From assembly GCA_048380335.1 (NCBI GenBank), contig DBFCCI010000032.1, positions 1 through 64,000 on the forward strand: a stretch of DNA of 64,000 nucleotides, given 5' to 3'. Within the stretch, counting starts at the first letter, position 1. Each line of letters starts with the position of its first letter. The translations under genes were made by a program, and so were the position numbers. The notes below the pieces were generated by a model. It did no database searches and was not told the origin of the DNA. It saw only the letters and a program-made list of their open reading frames with translations. Positions 40,001-48,956 of the stretch are shown piece by piece. The stretch is from Lachnospira sp900551945 (GTDB lineage Bacteria > Bacillota > Clostridia > Lachnospirales > Lachnospiraceae).

Positions 40001-42697
40001 TACAACACTTTCACCCCATCTATAACTATCTTTGGTCTTATTATCTGTAAGACTGTAATGCGCCGTATAGTCTATACCACTATCACTTGTCAAATCAATT
40101 TTATAGGTGGTTCGTGCATAATAATATCTTATTACGTTTGAAGAAATACTTTTTTGTAAATTAATTGACTGTGCTGACGGACTTACATATAAGCTTGAAC
40201 CATAATTCTTTACTGTGCCTGTTACAGTTGCACCAATATTAGCAGTATTTTTTGCAACTTCTTTTAATGTATATGAACCATCTGCATTTTGTAGATAATG
40301 CTCTACTCGGTAACTTACATCAGGTGTTGCTACGGGCGTACTCATCCACTGTGCTACGAATGTGAATGTATCATTTCCTGTGTAATTAGGGTTGACCCAT
40401 GCGTTATTCATATTAGAAGCTGCATTTTTTTCATATGTTGCCCAGTTGTTACTGTCTAATGCGTAAGCGTCGGGATTAGTATTAAAATTATGCCACTGTC
40501 CATCTTTACAAAATATCTTACCATCTGACTGCCTTATTACTGCCCAATGACTAAAATTATACCCTGTCTTTGCAAAGCCTGTACCATCACTTAAGGTAAA
40601 GTTATCATACTTATGAATAACTGTTTCTGCTATACTTCCTGTAGCGCCATTACTATTGTAATTGATTGTATAATTAGCTTGTACTACTGGAAGAACGAAC
40701 TCCATAGGGTCATTAGACATCTGTATCTCTGTGGCAGGGTTATATTCATCAACCCAAGTTGTTCCACTTAAGTAAAAGCCTTCGGAGTTAAGTGTCATTG
40801 TGGAATTACTTGCCGTAAAGCTATCCCTGTCTGACATACGGAGAGCATATATAGACTTTCCAACATCACCTTCTGCTCCATATTCTAATGTACAAAAATC
40901 TAACTGTTTGAAGTTCATAAAATGTCCCTTCCAGCTTATACTTTCAGGAAGATAATGACCTTGTGCATATCCTAAATTTGTATAATACTGTTGATTTGAA
41001 TTATAAAGGTGATTATAAGACCAACCTATCTCAGCTCTATTACTACCTATCTTATATATACCTATACTATTTGCATTTACATAATAACCATCTTTTACAT
41101 TTACATTGTCAAAGTTGATACTAAGACCATAATTGATAGGAAAGTTATTTCTTTCATTTATAAATTCAGTATGATATGTATTTTCTAATTCCTTACCATC
41201 GGACTGCCTTACCCATCTTGTATGATAAGCCTGTGCTGAAGATACATAAGTATTTATATCCTTTATATTAGGTGCGCTCATTGATGAACTTGTATCAGTA
41301 AATACATATCTTGTAGAATGTATAATTTTATTATCACTCGCCTGATTTAATGATTGTCCTATACTACTATCTCCTCTATTACTAGCCGTATATACATCCT
41401 TTAATCCAGATATTGTATATGCTGCACGCATTAAGCCGTCGTTAGAAGTAAGCCAAAATAAGCTCTCACTACTTGCACATACTGCAAAACCTGAATTGCC
41501 TGACAAGGATAATTCTTTATTATTCTGCTCAAATTTATCAATATAATAGTCAATGTAATTTACTTCTTCTGATGAAATTTCTGTATATTCAGCTTCATTG
41601 TCAGATACGGCATTTGAAAACTGTTGTACTGTTACATTGTTATTAATAAAAGGAGCTTTTTCCTTTAATTCTTCAAGCTCGACTTCCGACAAACTCTTTA
41701 AAAAGCCACCTACAATTGATGAGTCAGTTAGACTAAAGTAATTAATAAGCTCATCTTCTGTCTTATCACGCCAATCAAAAGTATATACATCATACCCTAA
41801 ATCATACTCACTTTTTACTTTGGCAACACCGTCTTCATACTCTGTAAGATTTACAAAGCACATATCGTTAGAAGTGTCTGAATATTCAGATATAACACTT
41901 TCTACGTCTGATATACCATTTTCAAGCATTGTTGCTATTGTAGCACTTATTCGGGCTGTAGCATAAGATGTACCATTAAAAGCACTAAAGCTACCATAAC
42001 TGTATACATCTACTCCACTTCCGTAATCAGAATACCCTGCTAAAGTGTTATCATTTTCAAAAGCTCCTGCTATGTATACTTTTTTTATATCTGCAAACGG
42101 GTTATCTGTAATTTCTGTTTTTGTATTGCTTGCAGAAAATACTATATATACACCGCTATCTGAAGCTCTACGCACAGACTCCGCAATAGCTGTATAATTA
42201 TCATTGTTCATGCTTATTGATATGTTAATTACATCTGCGCCATTTTCAACGGCATAATCTATGGCTTGAGCTACATTTTCTACTTCAATATTGCCATCTT
42301 TATCAGCAACTTTTAAAGGAAATAATTTGATATGTTCATCAGTTTCAGATACTATAAGGTTATTGATAAACTCGCCATGATAGAAGTTGTCAGTCATGTC
42401 TTCTTCAGATGTAAAGTTATACCCACCAATAATTCTTTCATCGACTGATGTTTCATTGTCATTAATACCCGAATCGACTACGGCTATTGTTACGTCTTTC
42501 TTTTCATTTGACAGATGTTGACTGACGTATTTTCCAAGTTCTGTCTGCTTAGTTTTAACACTAGCTGTATCTTGTGTATAATTGCTATTCTTAATATATA
42601 AGAAAGCAATTCCACTAAGCACAAATACGGCAAGCAGTACCATAAGTACTGCCACCGTTATTTTTTTATTTTTAATAATCTCTTTGAATTTGTCCAA
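37004..42697 (-). CDS. Giant surface subtilase with InlB/MucBP-type repeats
   Basis: About 1897 residues. An N-terminal hydrophobic segment (ITVAVLMVLLAVFVLSGIAFLY) exports or anchors it. The subtilisin (S8) domain follows, with Asp75 in IAVVDSGI, His107 in YHGEFINN, Asn191 in VFSASN and Ser244 in NGTSYATA. The C-terminal 1200 residues are repeats: MucBP-like units (VEHYLQNADGSY, VKYYWQNADGSY), units containing DNKTKDSYRWGE and FTKWTG, and InlB B-repeats ending LYAKWKK or MYAQWQKK. No sorting signal is seen at the end. I prefer TTG 42697 (after AGAAAGGCAGG) over TTG 42727. Likely a secreted adhesin-protease. Confidence 0.85.
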   Translation of the reverse strand: MDKFKEIIKNKKITVAVLMVLLAVFVLSGIAFLYIKNSNYTQDTASVKTKQTELGKYVSQHLSNEKKDVTIAVVDSGINDNETSVDERIIGGYNFTSEEDMTDNFYHGEFINNLIVSETDEHIKLFPLKVADKDGNIEVENVAQAIDYAVENGADVINISISMNNDNYTAIAESVRRASDSGVYIVFSASNTKTEITDNPFADIKKVYIAGAFENDNTLAGYSDYGSGVDVYSYGSFSAFNGTSYATARISATIATMLENGISDVESVISEYSDTSNDMCFVNLTEYEDGVAKVKSEYDLGYDVYTFDWRDKTEDELINYFSLTDSSIVGGFLKSLSEVELEELKEKAPFINNNVTVQQFSNAVSDNEAEYTEISSEEVNYIDYYIDKFEQNNKELSLSGNSGFAVCASSESLFWLTSNDGLMRAAYTISGLKDVYTASNRGDSSIGQSLNQASDNKIIHSTRYVFTDTSSSMSAPNIKDINTYVSSAQAYHTRWVRQSDGKELENTYHTEFINERNNFPINYGLSINFDNVNVKDGYYVNANSIGIYKIGSNRAEIGWSYNHLYNSNQQYYTNLGYAQGHYLPESISWKGHFMNFKQLDFCTLEYGAEGDVGKSIYALRMSDRDSFTASNSTMTLNSEGFYLSGTTWVDEYNPATEIQMSNDPMEFVLPVVQANYTINYNSNGATGSIAETVIHKYDNFTLSDGTGFAKTGYNFSHWAVIRQSDGKIFCKDGQWHNFNTNPDAYALDSNNWATYEKNAASNMNNAWVNPNYTGNDTFTFVAQWMSTPVATPDVSYRVEHYLQNADGSYTLKEVAKNTANIGATVTGTVKNYGSSLYVSPSAQSINLQKSISSNVIRYYYARTTYKIDLTSDSGIDYTAHYSLTDNKTKDSYRWGESVVINAYAKDKYEFTKWTGVSDITEKRYAFTMPQSTVKRYANTKQTKETVTIQYYLQNADGSYPTSPNTESSILVDIGKSYTCPIKEDTKATAVNFNKKYYNLPTSKTITVKVGSSNNIVKYYYTRTTFKVNLYNDDGISEVRHFSVTDSAVKDSYRWGEWIRINADVKYGYEWSKWSRTGASDITQKKYEFAMPTSDVYRKANTIELMASYKVKYYWQNADGSYSEKKDLEVNGTARIGSTINAATLVYEQESDSEKLDPTVNKMTQSRYYPTTDKQTMLTQKATITINPDTTKNVVTYYYNRKTYPMKLAYNEGITGITHYSYTDNKTKDSYRWGEKVKLEASVKDGYTFSKWTSNAAHNQAKYTNPYEFTMPVVFVDRIANATPNTIKVTLDNQGGTKADGGLDAYYYMYNTKKTYSNTSEDIYYYNSSTMNENSWITRLKTPTKKGHTFGGYYTEKDGKGTQYVRADGTFTNSLYNTVKSNITLYAKWKKQSYSVTIQHYIMNTSGEYPSSPDSTLTIDNQLYETILNNEDYKESSFLVKNGIEYDKEKTGDTTKVTGNTTIKLYYKRIQHTATFNVAYNGGTWLDNNKADKKVQIYYGAKVALDTYKAMKSNDFSFIGWNKDKNTEQVLEEVNMGTSDITFYAVYKKTLTATFTDSKGTTTRSVDIYNNKTSGIVGVPKIASYTDWADNEVQACDSENNSIDEKENIVSEYKIVGYNSIKEINKDNATNAEIGVNENTIVLTENKAYYAVYSSTVKLSYVLNGGISNDTTKVVTDNVYCNAYNLEEIKGKKLNLAQCIKPEYDENGYIYSYKFVVWAENSIDGGRFSQNSEYILNKNTVMHAIWDEEIQPIEYDISFDGNAGTSVNNIPDTIHTKYDKEITIPEKIPERTAFTFLGWNTRQDGAGTMYQPLDKVKNLTTVRDDTVKMYAQWQKKKIRVVKIASTWYNDTMVRRTENDEDWYNSFGHLTVDEIVAYKDEDCEMIWNIDNQGNITRVK

Positions 42698-42793
42698 TAT
42701 GGATACCTGCCTTTCTTCTTTATTCAAAGAATATGACAGATAATAGAATACATATTAATATGATATACGAAATATAGATACTATATAAAAATC

Positions 42794-44092
42794 TTAGTCA
42801 AAGAAAGTCTTATGTCCCCAACAAATTGTATTGATGAATGAGTTACTTTCCTTATCATAATCTCCCATTACATCAAAGAAGTACCTACCACCACGTTCGT
42901 AGTCCATCTGATAAATGATATCATCTTTACTCTTAACGTATTTACCCCTTGACCATCTATTCATATTGATATCTTTATAAGTTGAATGTTCATCAGGTTC
43001 TAAATAATAAGTCTTAGTAATATCTTCTTTAGCTGGAGTGATATAACCTCTATCAGTATCATATGCTACACCATCTACGATTACAGTTCCAATGTACTCT
43101 GTGTTAAGCTGGCATGAATAAGGAACATATCCATTCCACTCTCCGCCAGAGAATAACCACTTTGTTCCATCTTCCTTTTCAGCTATTCCTGCAAAGTTTA
43201 CATCTACTACACCGTTAGTTACTTTCCACCAACCGTAATCGTTTTCTGCCATATAGTTATATGATGTATCAACCTTTCCATCTACCATGTATAACCACTG
43301 ACCGTCTACAAGCTCAAGCTTTCCTGTCTTAGCTTCTTCAGGTGTATTATTGCCTGTATTGCTATTATCTGCGTTGTTATTGTTATTACCTGCATTATCT
43401 GATGTATTATTATCTACATTAGATACTACATATCCACCTGCTACTTCATATGTTTTACCTGCATATTCATAGCTTCCCGTAAAGCCGAAGTCTACAGTTC
43501 CACCTGCTAACTTCCAACTTCCATACTTGTTTGAAGATATACCATTAAAGCCAAAATCTACTGCTCCGTTAGTTATCTTCCACCAACCGTAATTATTTTC
43601 CGCCATGCCATTATATGAGAAGTCAACTGTACCACCGCTTAAGTACCACCAACCATACTCATTTAACGCCATTCCATTAAAACTAAAGTCAACAGCTCCA
43701 TTAGTCACATACCACCAGCCGTATTCATTTTCTGCCATGCCTGTATATGTAAAATCAAGACTTCCATTGTTTACATACCACCAACCATATTGATTAAGTG
43801 CAAGTCCTGTGAAACTAAAGTCCACTGTCCCATTAGATACTTTCCACCAACCGAAGTCATTTAAGGCAAGTCCATCGTAGTTATAGTCAATCTGACCGTT
43901 AGAGTCATAGCAATGCCATGTGTCACCATCAAGCTTAAGTGAATAGCCTGTGCTATCTGTGTAAGCCTGATGTTCAAAGGCATAGGCTGTTACAGTGCTT
44001 TCTGTTGCAACCGAGCCTGCCATTACACCTAAGGCTATTAATGTTGCTGCTGTTAAAGTTTTTACGGTTTTGAATAAATGTTTTCTTATCAT
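42794..44092 (-). CDS. Secreted protein with YGWW cell-wall-binding-like repeats
   Basis: 432 residues. MIRKHLFKTVKTLTAATLIALGVMAG with a following VTAYA is a signal peptide. Residues about 50-230 are nine or so repeats of about 21 residues, NEYGWWYVTNGAVDFSFNG, related to the aromatic cell-wall-binding repeats of choline-binding or Lachnospiraceae surface proteins. An asparagine-rich linker follows, two more repeats, and a unique C-terminal domain (YYLEPDEHSTYKDINMNRWSRG). ATG 44092 has AAGGAG upstream. It lies directly upstream of the giant subtilase and may be co-expressed with it. Confidence 0.8.
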   Translation of the reverse strand: MIRKHLFKTVKTLTAATLIALGVMAGSVATESTVTAYAFEHQAYTDSTGYSLKLDGDTWHCYDSNGQIDYNYDGLALNDFGWWKVSNGTVDFSFTGLALNQYGWWYVNNGSLDFTYTGMAENEYGWWYVTNGAVDFSFNGMALNEYGWWYLSGGTVDFSYNGMAENNYGWWKITNGAVDFGFNGISSNKYGSWKLAGGTVDFGFTGSYEYAGKTYEVAGGYVVSNVDNNTSDNAGNNNNNADNSNTGNNTPEEAKTGKLELVDGQWLYMVDGKVDTSYNYMAENDYGWWKVTNGVVDVNFAGIAEKEDGTKWLFSGGEWNGYVPYSCQLNTEYIGTVIVDGVAYDTDRGYITPAKEDITKTYYLEPDEHSTYKDINMNRWSRGKYVKSKDDIIYQMDYERGGRYFFDVMGDYDKESNSFINTICWGHKTFFD

Positions 44093-44427
44093 AGTTTTCT
44101 CCTTACTCTGCACTAATTGTACATAATTTTTAATTTACACGACATTCGCCAACAACGAATATTGCGATACCTTATGGTTGTTACATTACCTAGTAAAAAC
44201 AAAGTGGGAAATTTATTTAGACTTTTAAAAATTTTAGAGATAATACACTTTTTTAATTATTGCAATAATTTCACACAATTAAATATTATCATATTATATT
44301 TTTTTGTCAAATAAATATTATTTTATTGAATATGAAATATAATTAATTATAAAACATATTGCATAAAATAAAATAATATAATATTATATGTTAGTTGTTA
44401 TTATAAAACTTTAATGACAATATATAT
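44093..44427. other. Intergenic region before tRNA-Arg
   Basis: It holds the leader of the YGWW-repeat gene (minus) and the tRNA promoter (plus; TTGCAT near 44361 with TATTAT 17 bp downstream is plausible). No further gene is seen. Confidence 0.4.
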
Positions 44428-44500
44428 GTACATATAGCTTAGCGGATAAAGCGTTCGCCTCCGGAGCGAAAGACCATGGGTTCAAATCCCATTATGTACA
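44428..44500 (+). tRNA. tRNA-Arg (CCG)
   Basis: A 73-nt cloverleaf: acceptor GTACATA with TATGTAC, D-arm with AGCGGATAAA, anticodon stem TTCGC/GCGAA around CTCCGGA (anticodon CCG), and T-arm GGGTTCAAATCCC. CCA is not encoded. TTTTTAA follows directly as a terminator. It reads the rare CGG arginine codon. Confidence 0.93.
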
Positions 44501-44568
44501 TTTTTAATTAATAATTATTCGGGAATTTATAAATAACTTAAAACTATAAGATAAGATTAAGATATAAA

Positions 44569-45474
44569 TTACATTGTTAGTATTCCATTTTTTCTTTCAA
44601 ACATATAGACTCTATCTGATAATATTTCATCAACTGATAGATTATCTGTATTTACTTCATTAATCATACTCTCCAAATCAGACTTTTTATACCATTCTTT
44701 CTTTGGTAAGATTATCACTTCATGTATTGATGATGGAAGTATATACAAATCACTTTTAATTTCATTAGCAAACTTATCTAATACATTTTCATATAACATA
44801 CAAGTTGCCCCATTTAGTCTGCTTTCATTAGTTAATATAAACATATCATTTTGTTTTAGTTCTTTTAATTCGGTTTGATTAAATTTTAATTTAAAATCGT
44901 CTTTAAATTTATCAATAACCATGTCGGTCATTGACTTAATTGAATATTTAAGAAGCTTCGGAGTGTTTTTTCTTGCTACTTTATAAATATAATCTTGCGT
45001 AATTTTCCAAGCCTTTATATGTTCATTGTATATAAGAGATATTACACTCATATCTTCAAATTGCTCTAATAAACAGTAATACACGACTGCCAAATCTAAT
45101 ATCTTCTTATGTGGTACTTTTTCAAGAAGTTTTTTATTACTCTCATAATTAATTACTTTATAAACAATTGTCTTTTTTATATTTTCAAAATCAAGAAAAA
45201 ATTGAGAGTTGATACTTATTTGTCCTTTGTTATTATTGTAAAACTCGATTATATTATTAGAAACATCTTGTATACTCATACCATTTTCATATTCATTATA
45301 GAATGGATTAAGATATATATTCGGCGAAATGTTATCATCATCTCTCATAATTACAATACCGTCCATCTCACAGCCATTGTTTTTAATAACATGATTGATA
45401 AATAACTTTTCTTCTTTTTCAAGCCTTTTTTCAACTTCAAGCTTGACAGCTTCTACAAATTCACAATATTCCAT
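44569..45474 (-). CDS. DUF5688-family protein
   Basis: 301 residues, soluble. The C-terminal half has the pattern I associate with DUF5688: FILTNESRLNGATCMLYENVLDKFANE, then SDLYILPSSIHEVIILPKK. The family is common in Lachnospiraceae and of unknown function; it is not restricted to mobile elements. AAGGAG precedes the ATG. It is divergent from the MocR regulator gene. Confidence 0.75.
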   Translation of the reverse strand: MEYCEFVEAVKLEVEKRLEKEEKLFINHVIKNNGCEMDGIVIMRDDDNISPNIYLNPFYNEYENGMSIQDVSNNIIEFYNNNKGQISINSQFFLDFENIKKTIVYKVINYESNKKLLEKVPHKKILDLAVVYYCLLEQFEDMSVISLIYNEHIKAWKITQDYIYKVARKNTPKLLKYSIKSMTDMVIDKFKDDFKLKFNQTELKELKQNDMFILTNESRLNGATCMLYENVLDKFANEIKSDLYILPSSIHEVIILPKKEWYKKSDLESMINEVNTDNLSVDEILSDRVYMFERKNGILTM

Positions 45475-45701
45475 ATGTTCTCCTTTATATTTTTTTAGTA
45501 TATTTTATATATTATATTTATTTTTACTATTTGTCAAGTATATTTTTATAATTATAGATATATTAACAAGTTAATATTTTCATCACTCTAAAAATTCTAA
45601 TAATAAAGCTTTATACTATAATTTTACATAAAATCGTTGCTATTTATACAACTTTAAATATATAATATTAACATTATTTATCAATACGACTGGAGAAATG
45701 T

Positions 45702-47114
45702 ATGTTGACTTATTCTTTTGAAAATACAGGCAATGACAGCCTTTATGAATATTTATACAAATGTATTAAAAATGATATTTTAAGAAATGAAATTTGCGCC
45801 GGTTATAAACTTCCTTCAAAAAGGAGTTTTGCTAAAAACTTAGGTGTAAGCACTATTACTGTTGAAAACGCATACGCCCAGCTTATCGCTGAAGGGTACA
45901 TATACTCTGTTCCTAAAAGGGGCTTTTATGTAGCTGATATAGAAAAAAATATTATATCACCTACTTCACATATTAAGAATACTCAAGTTACTAATAAAAA
46001 TTTTACTAAAGATACTACTGTAAAATATAAATATGATTTTACTTCTAATAAGACCTTAACTGGAAGCTTTCCATTCTATACATGGTCAAAGCTTATGAAA
46101 AATGTTATTGCTGATGAAACTTACGACATGACTACACCGTCCGATTCAGCAGGTGTTTATCCTTTAAGAAAGGCAATAGCTAAGCATTTATATGACTTTC
46201 GTGGTATGAATATACTACCTGAGCAAATTATTGTTGGAGCTGGTACAGAATATCTTTATAGTCTTTTGATTAATCTTTTAGGAAGAAATAATACATTTGC
46301 TGTTGAAGACCCCGCCTACAGTAAGATACGTCAGATATACGAGGTTAATAATGTAAACTGTGTAAGTATTCCTATTGATGATGATGGAGTTGACATTGAT
46401 TTTCTTAATAATAGTCAAGCTGATGTAATACATATATCACCCTCGCACCACTACCCTACGGGTATTGTAACGAGTGTCAGTCGTAGATATGAGCTTTTAA
46501 GCTGGGCTTCTAAAAAGGACAGCCGATTTATTATTGAAGACGATTATGACAGTGAATTCAGGCTTATGGGTAAGCCTATACCATCGCTACAAAGCATTGA
46601 TGTATCTGATAAAGTTATTTATATGAATACATTTACAAAAAGTCTTACTCCAACTATAAGAATAAGTTATATGATACTTCCTATGCCATTAATGGAATTG
46701 TTTTATAAGAAGCTTTATTTTTACTCTTGTACTGTTTCTAATTTTGAGCAATACACACTTTGTCGTTTTATTACAGATGGATATTTTGAAAAGCATATAA
46801 ATCATATGAGAATATTTTATAAGAAGCAACGTGATACTATGATATCTGCTATTGATAGTAGTTCTCTTTCTAAGAAAGTTACAATTCAAGAAAAAGACGC
46901 AGGACTTCACTTTCTTATGGCTTTAAATACTAATCTTAGTGACGATGAGCTTATTAAAAAGGCAGCCGAGCATAATATTAAGATATCGTGTCTGTCGCAG
47001 TATTACTATAATAAGGCTAATGCTGTTAAGCATACACTGATTATGAATTATTCGGCAATAGAAACGGAAAAAATATATGAGGCAGTTAATGCGTTGGCGA
47101 ATATCTTATTATAA
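45702..47114 (+). CDS. MocR-type transcription regulator (GntR HTH plus aminotransferase domain)
   Basis: 470 residues. The N-terminal GntR winged helix (GYKLPSKRSFAKNLGVSTITVENAYAQLIAEGYI) is followed by a class I aminotransferase fold with the PLP lysine in YMNTFTKSLTPTIRIS and a preceding EDDYDSEFR. MocR proteins sense PLP or amino-group metabolites; PdxR is the best-known member. No pdxST or clear target gene is adjacent, so the regulon is unknown. GGAG precedes the ATG. Confidence 0.92.
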   Translation: MLTYSFENTGNDSLYEYLYKCIKNDILRNEICAGYKLPSKRSFAKNLGVSTITVENAYAQLIAEGYIYSVPKRGFYVADIEKNIISPTSHIKNTQVTNKNFTKDTTVKYKYDFTSNKTLTGSFPFYTWSKLMKNVIADETYDMTTPSDSAGVYPLRKAIAKHLYDFRGMNILPEQIIVGAGTEYLYSLLINLLGRNNTFAVEDPAYSKIRQIYEVNNVNCVSIPIDDDGVDIDFLNNSQADVIHISPSHHYPTGIVTSVSRRYELLSWASKKDSRFIIEDDYDSEFRLMGKPIPSLQSIDVSDKVIYMNTFTKSLTPTIRISYMILPMPLMELFYKKLYFYSCTVSNFEQYTLCRFITDGYFEKHINHMRIFYKKQRDTMISAIDSSSLSKKVTIQEKDAGLHFLMALNTNLSDDELIKKAAEHNIKISCLSQYYYNKANAVKHTLIMNYSAIETEKIYEAVNALANILL

Positions 47115-47133
47115 TCTATATCATAGTTATTAG

Positions 47134-47237
47134 CACATACAAAAACAGATGTTAAATTTTACAGTCGATGGATAAAAACTAAGTATTTCTAAGCTTTTAC
47201 CATATACTCTAAAATTTAACATCTGTTTTTATATGTG
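47134..47237. repeat. 27-bp inverted repeats flanked by 13-bp direct repeats; bidirectional terminator
   Basis: The arms at 47134-47160 and 47211-47237 are complementary at 26 of 27 positions (cores AACAGATGTTAAATTTT and its complement), and the inner loop pairs further (GGATAAAAACT with AGCTTTTACC). The sequence ATAATCTATATCA occurs on both sides, at 47111-47123 and 47241-47253. It separates convergent genes, so a terminator role is certain enough, but arm length and flanking repeats also suit a miniature mobile element. Confidence 0.7.
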
Positions 47238-47264
47238 AATATAATCTATATCACTTTATAATAA

Positions 47265-48722
47265 TTATTTTACTTCGTTAATGTTTTCAAGAACTGAAAG
47301 TATTAATTTCCAAGTTCTTTCTACTGATGAAATACTTAACTTTTCTTTTGTTGTATGGATATCTATTATATCTGGCCCGAATGATATGCAGTCAAGTCCC
47401 GGAAGTTTATCGGCTATTATTCCACATTCTACACCTGCGTGAATTGTTTCTACTACTGGCTCTTTACCATATAACTTAGTATACTGTCTTATCATGTGTT
47501 CTCTTAATGGAGAATGTGACTTATATTCCCAAGCTGGATATGGGCCTGTTATCTTGCAGAAACCTCCTAAAAATTCAATAAAACTTACTACTTTATTGAT
47601 AAGCCATTCTTTTTCACTTTCAACAGAACTTCTAACTGAGCAGAATATACAAATGCTGTCATCAGTTGTCTTTACTATACCTATATTGTCCGATGTCTGT
47701 ACAAGACCAGGTATTTCAAGACTCATTTTTGCTATACCATTAGGAAGCATATTTAAAGCTGTGATTACATTTGACAAGCAATCATGTTCAAAACAATCAT
47801 AATTGTCACTGTTATCTGCAACTGTATAAGTTATATTCATATCTGGGTCAGTGATTTGATATTCATTTTTGATTTCTTCTATAATTGAATCTAATGTACT
47901 CTTAAATTCTTCTATATCATACTCATCAACTACTAAATTTACTGATGTAAACTTAGCTATTGCATTGTCTTTTTCACCACCATTAATATCAATAACTCCA
48001 AATTCAAAGCTTTCTCTTAATCTGTTTAATATTCTTCCTGTGAGTATATTTGAATTAGCTCTTTGACATATAATCTCTACACCTGAATGACCACCTGTAA
48101 GTCCTGCGATATTCATTGATACTTTTACTCCATTTGATGGAGATTTTGTCAATGGTAAGTAGCACTCAACTACTGCACCGCCTGCACAACCTGCTGTGAA
48201 TACTCCTTCATCTTCTGAATCAATATTAAGCATAAGGCGTGACTTTAAATCTGATACGTCTATAACTGCTGCCCCTAACATTCCAATTTCTTCATTTACA
48301 GTAAATATTGCTTCTATTGCTGGGTGTTTAATTGTATCTGATGCCATTATTGCAAGTGCGAAAGCAACAGCTATACCGTCATCGCCACCAAGTGATGTCT
48401 TATCGGCTTTGATAAAGTCGCCATCAACGAAGATATCAAGACCGTCTTTTTCCATATCTTTACTGCTTGTATCTTCTTTTACGGCTACCATGTCCATGTG
48501 ACCTTGTAAGATTACACTAGGATAGTTTTCATAGCCTGCACTAGCTTCTTTCCATATAATTACGTTAAAGCTTTCATCTTGACGATACTTTAGGTTATGC
48601 TCTTTTGCAAAATCTACAAGGTAATTGCTTATTTTTTCTACGTTGTTTGAACCATGTGGAATTGAACATATTTCTTCAAAATATTTAAAAACTTCTGCTG
48701 GTTGTAAATTATCTAATTTCAT
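47265..48722 (-). CDS. pepD: Aminoacyl-histidine dipeptidase (peptidase D, M20)
   Basis: About 485 residues. LQGHMDMV and LGGDDGIAVAFAL carry the first metal ligands, FTVNEEIGMLGA the catalytic glutamates, INIDSEDEG the following Asp, and HAGVECGII a late histidine. This is the PepD type of M20 dipeptidase that cleaves Xaa-His and other dipeptides in the cytoplasm. ATG 48722 has GGAG upstream; the frame is open to 48734. Confidence 0.94.
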   Translation of the reverse strand: MKLDNLQPAEVFKYFEEICSIPHGSNNVEKISNYLVDFAKEHNLKYRQDESFNVIIWKEASAGYENYPSVILQGHMDMVAVKEDTSSKDMEKDGLDIFVDGDFIKADKTSLGGDDGIAVAFALAIMASDTIKHPAIEAIFTVNEEIGMLGAAVIDVSDLKSRLMLNIDSEDEGVFTAGCAGGAVVECYLPLTKSPSNGVKVSMNIAGLTGGHSGVEIICQRANSNILTGRILNRLRESFEFGVIDINGGEKDNAIAKFTSVNLVVDEYDIEEFKSTLDSIIEEIKNEYQITDPDMNITYTVADNSDNYDCFEHDCLSNVITALNMLPNGIAKMSLEIPGLVQTSDNIGIVKTTDDSICIFCSVRSSVESEKEWLINKVVSFIEFLGGFCKITGPYPAWEYKSHSPLREHMIRQYTKLYGKEPVVETIHAGVECGIIADKLPGLDCISFGPDIIDIHTTKEKLSISSVERTWKLILSVLENINEVK

Positions 48723-48835
48723 AATACACTCCATTCTGTCAATTAAATGACTTTATTATCGTTTTACTAATTTATAATTTTATTATTTTATTTAAGAAAA
48801 GTCAATTGTATAATAGTGAAGATTTAGGTATTGAA

Positions 48836-48900
48836 GATAGTAGGAGTATATATGCAAGCACACACCAGAAAAAAGAACAGTAAGTTACTAAAAATATTTG
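48836..48900 (+). repeat. Half copy C of the 155-bp repeat family
   Basis: It begins GATAGTAGGAGTATATATG, then CACACACCAGAAAAA and GAACA, and matches the half copy at 59609-59675 closely. The right arm of the palindrome is missing. It lies between pepD and spoIIP. Confidence 0.6.
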
Positions 48901-48956
48901 TTTATTGGGGGATATTGATGGGTTTTTAATAGGAGTGTTTGGTCGGGTGGGTGGGG

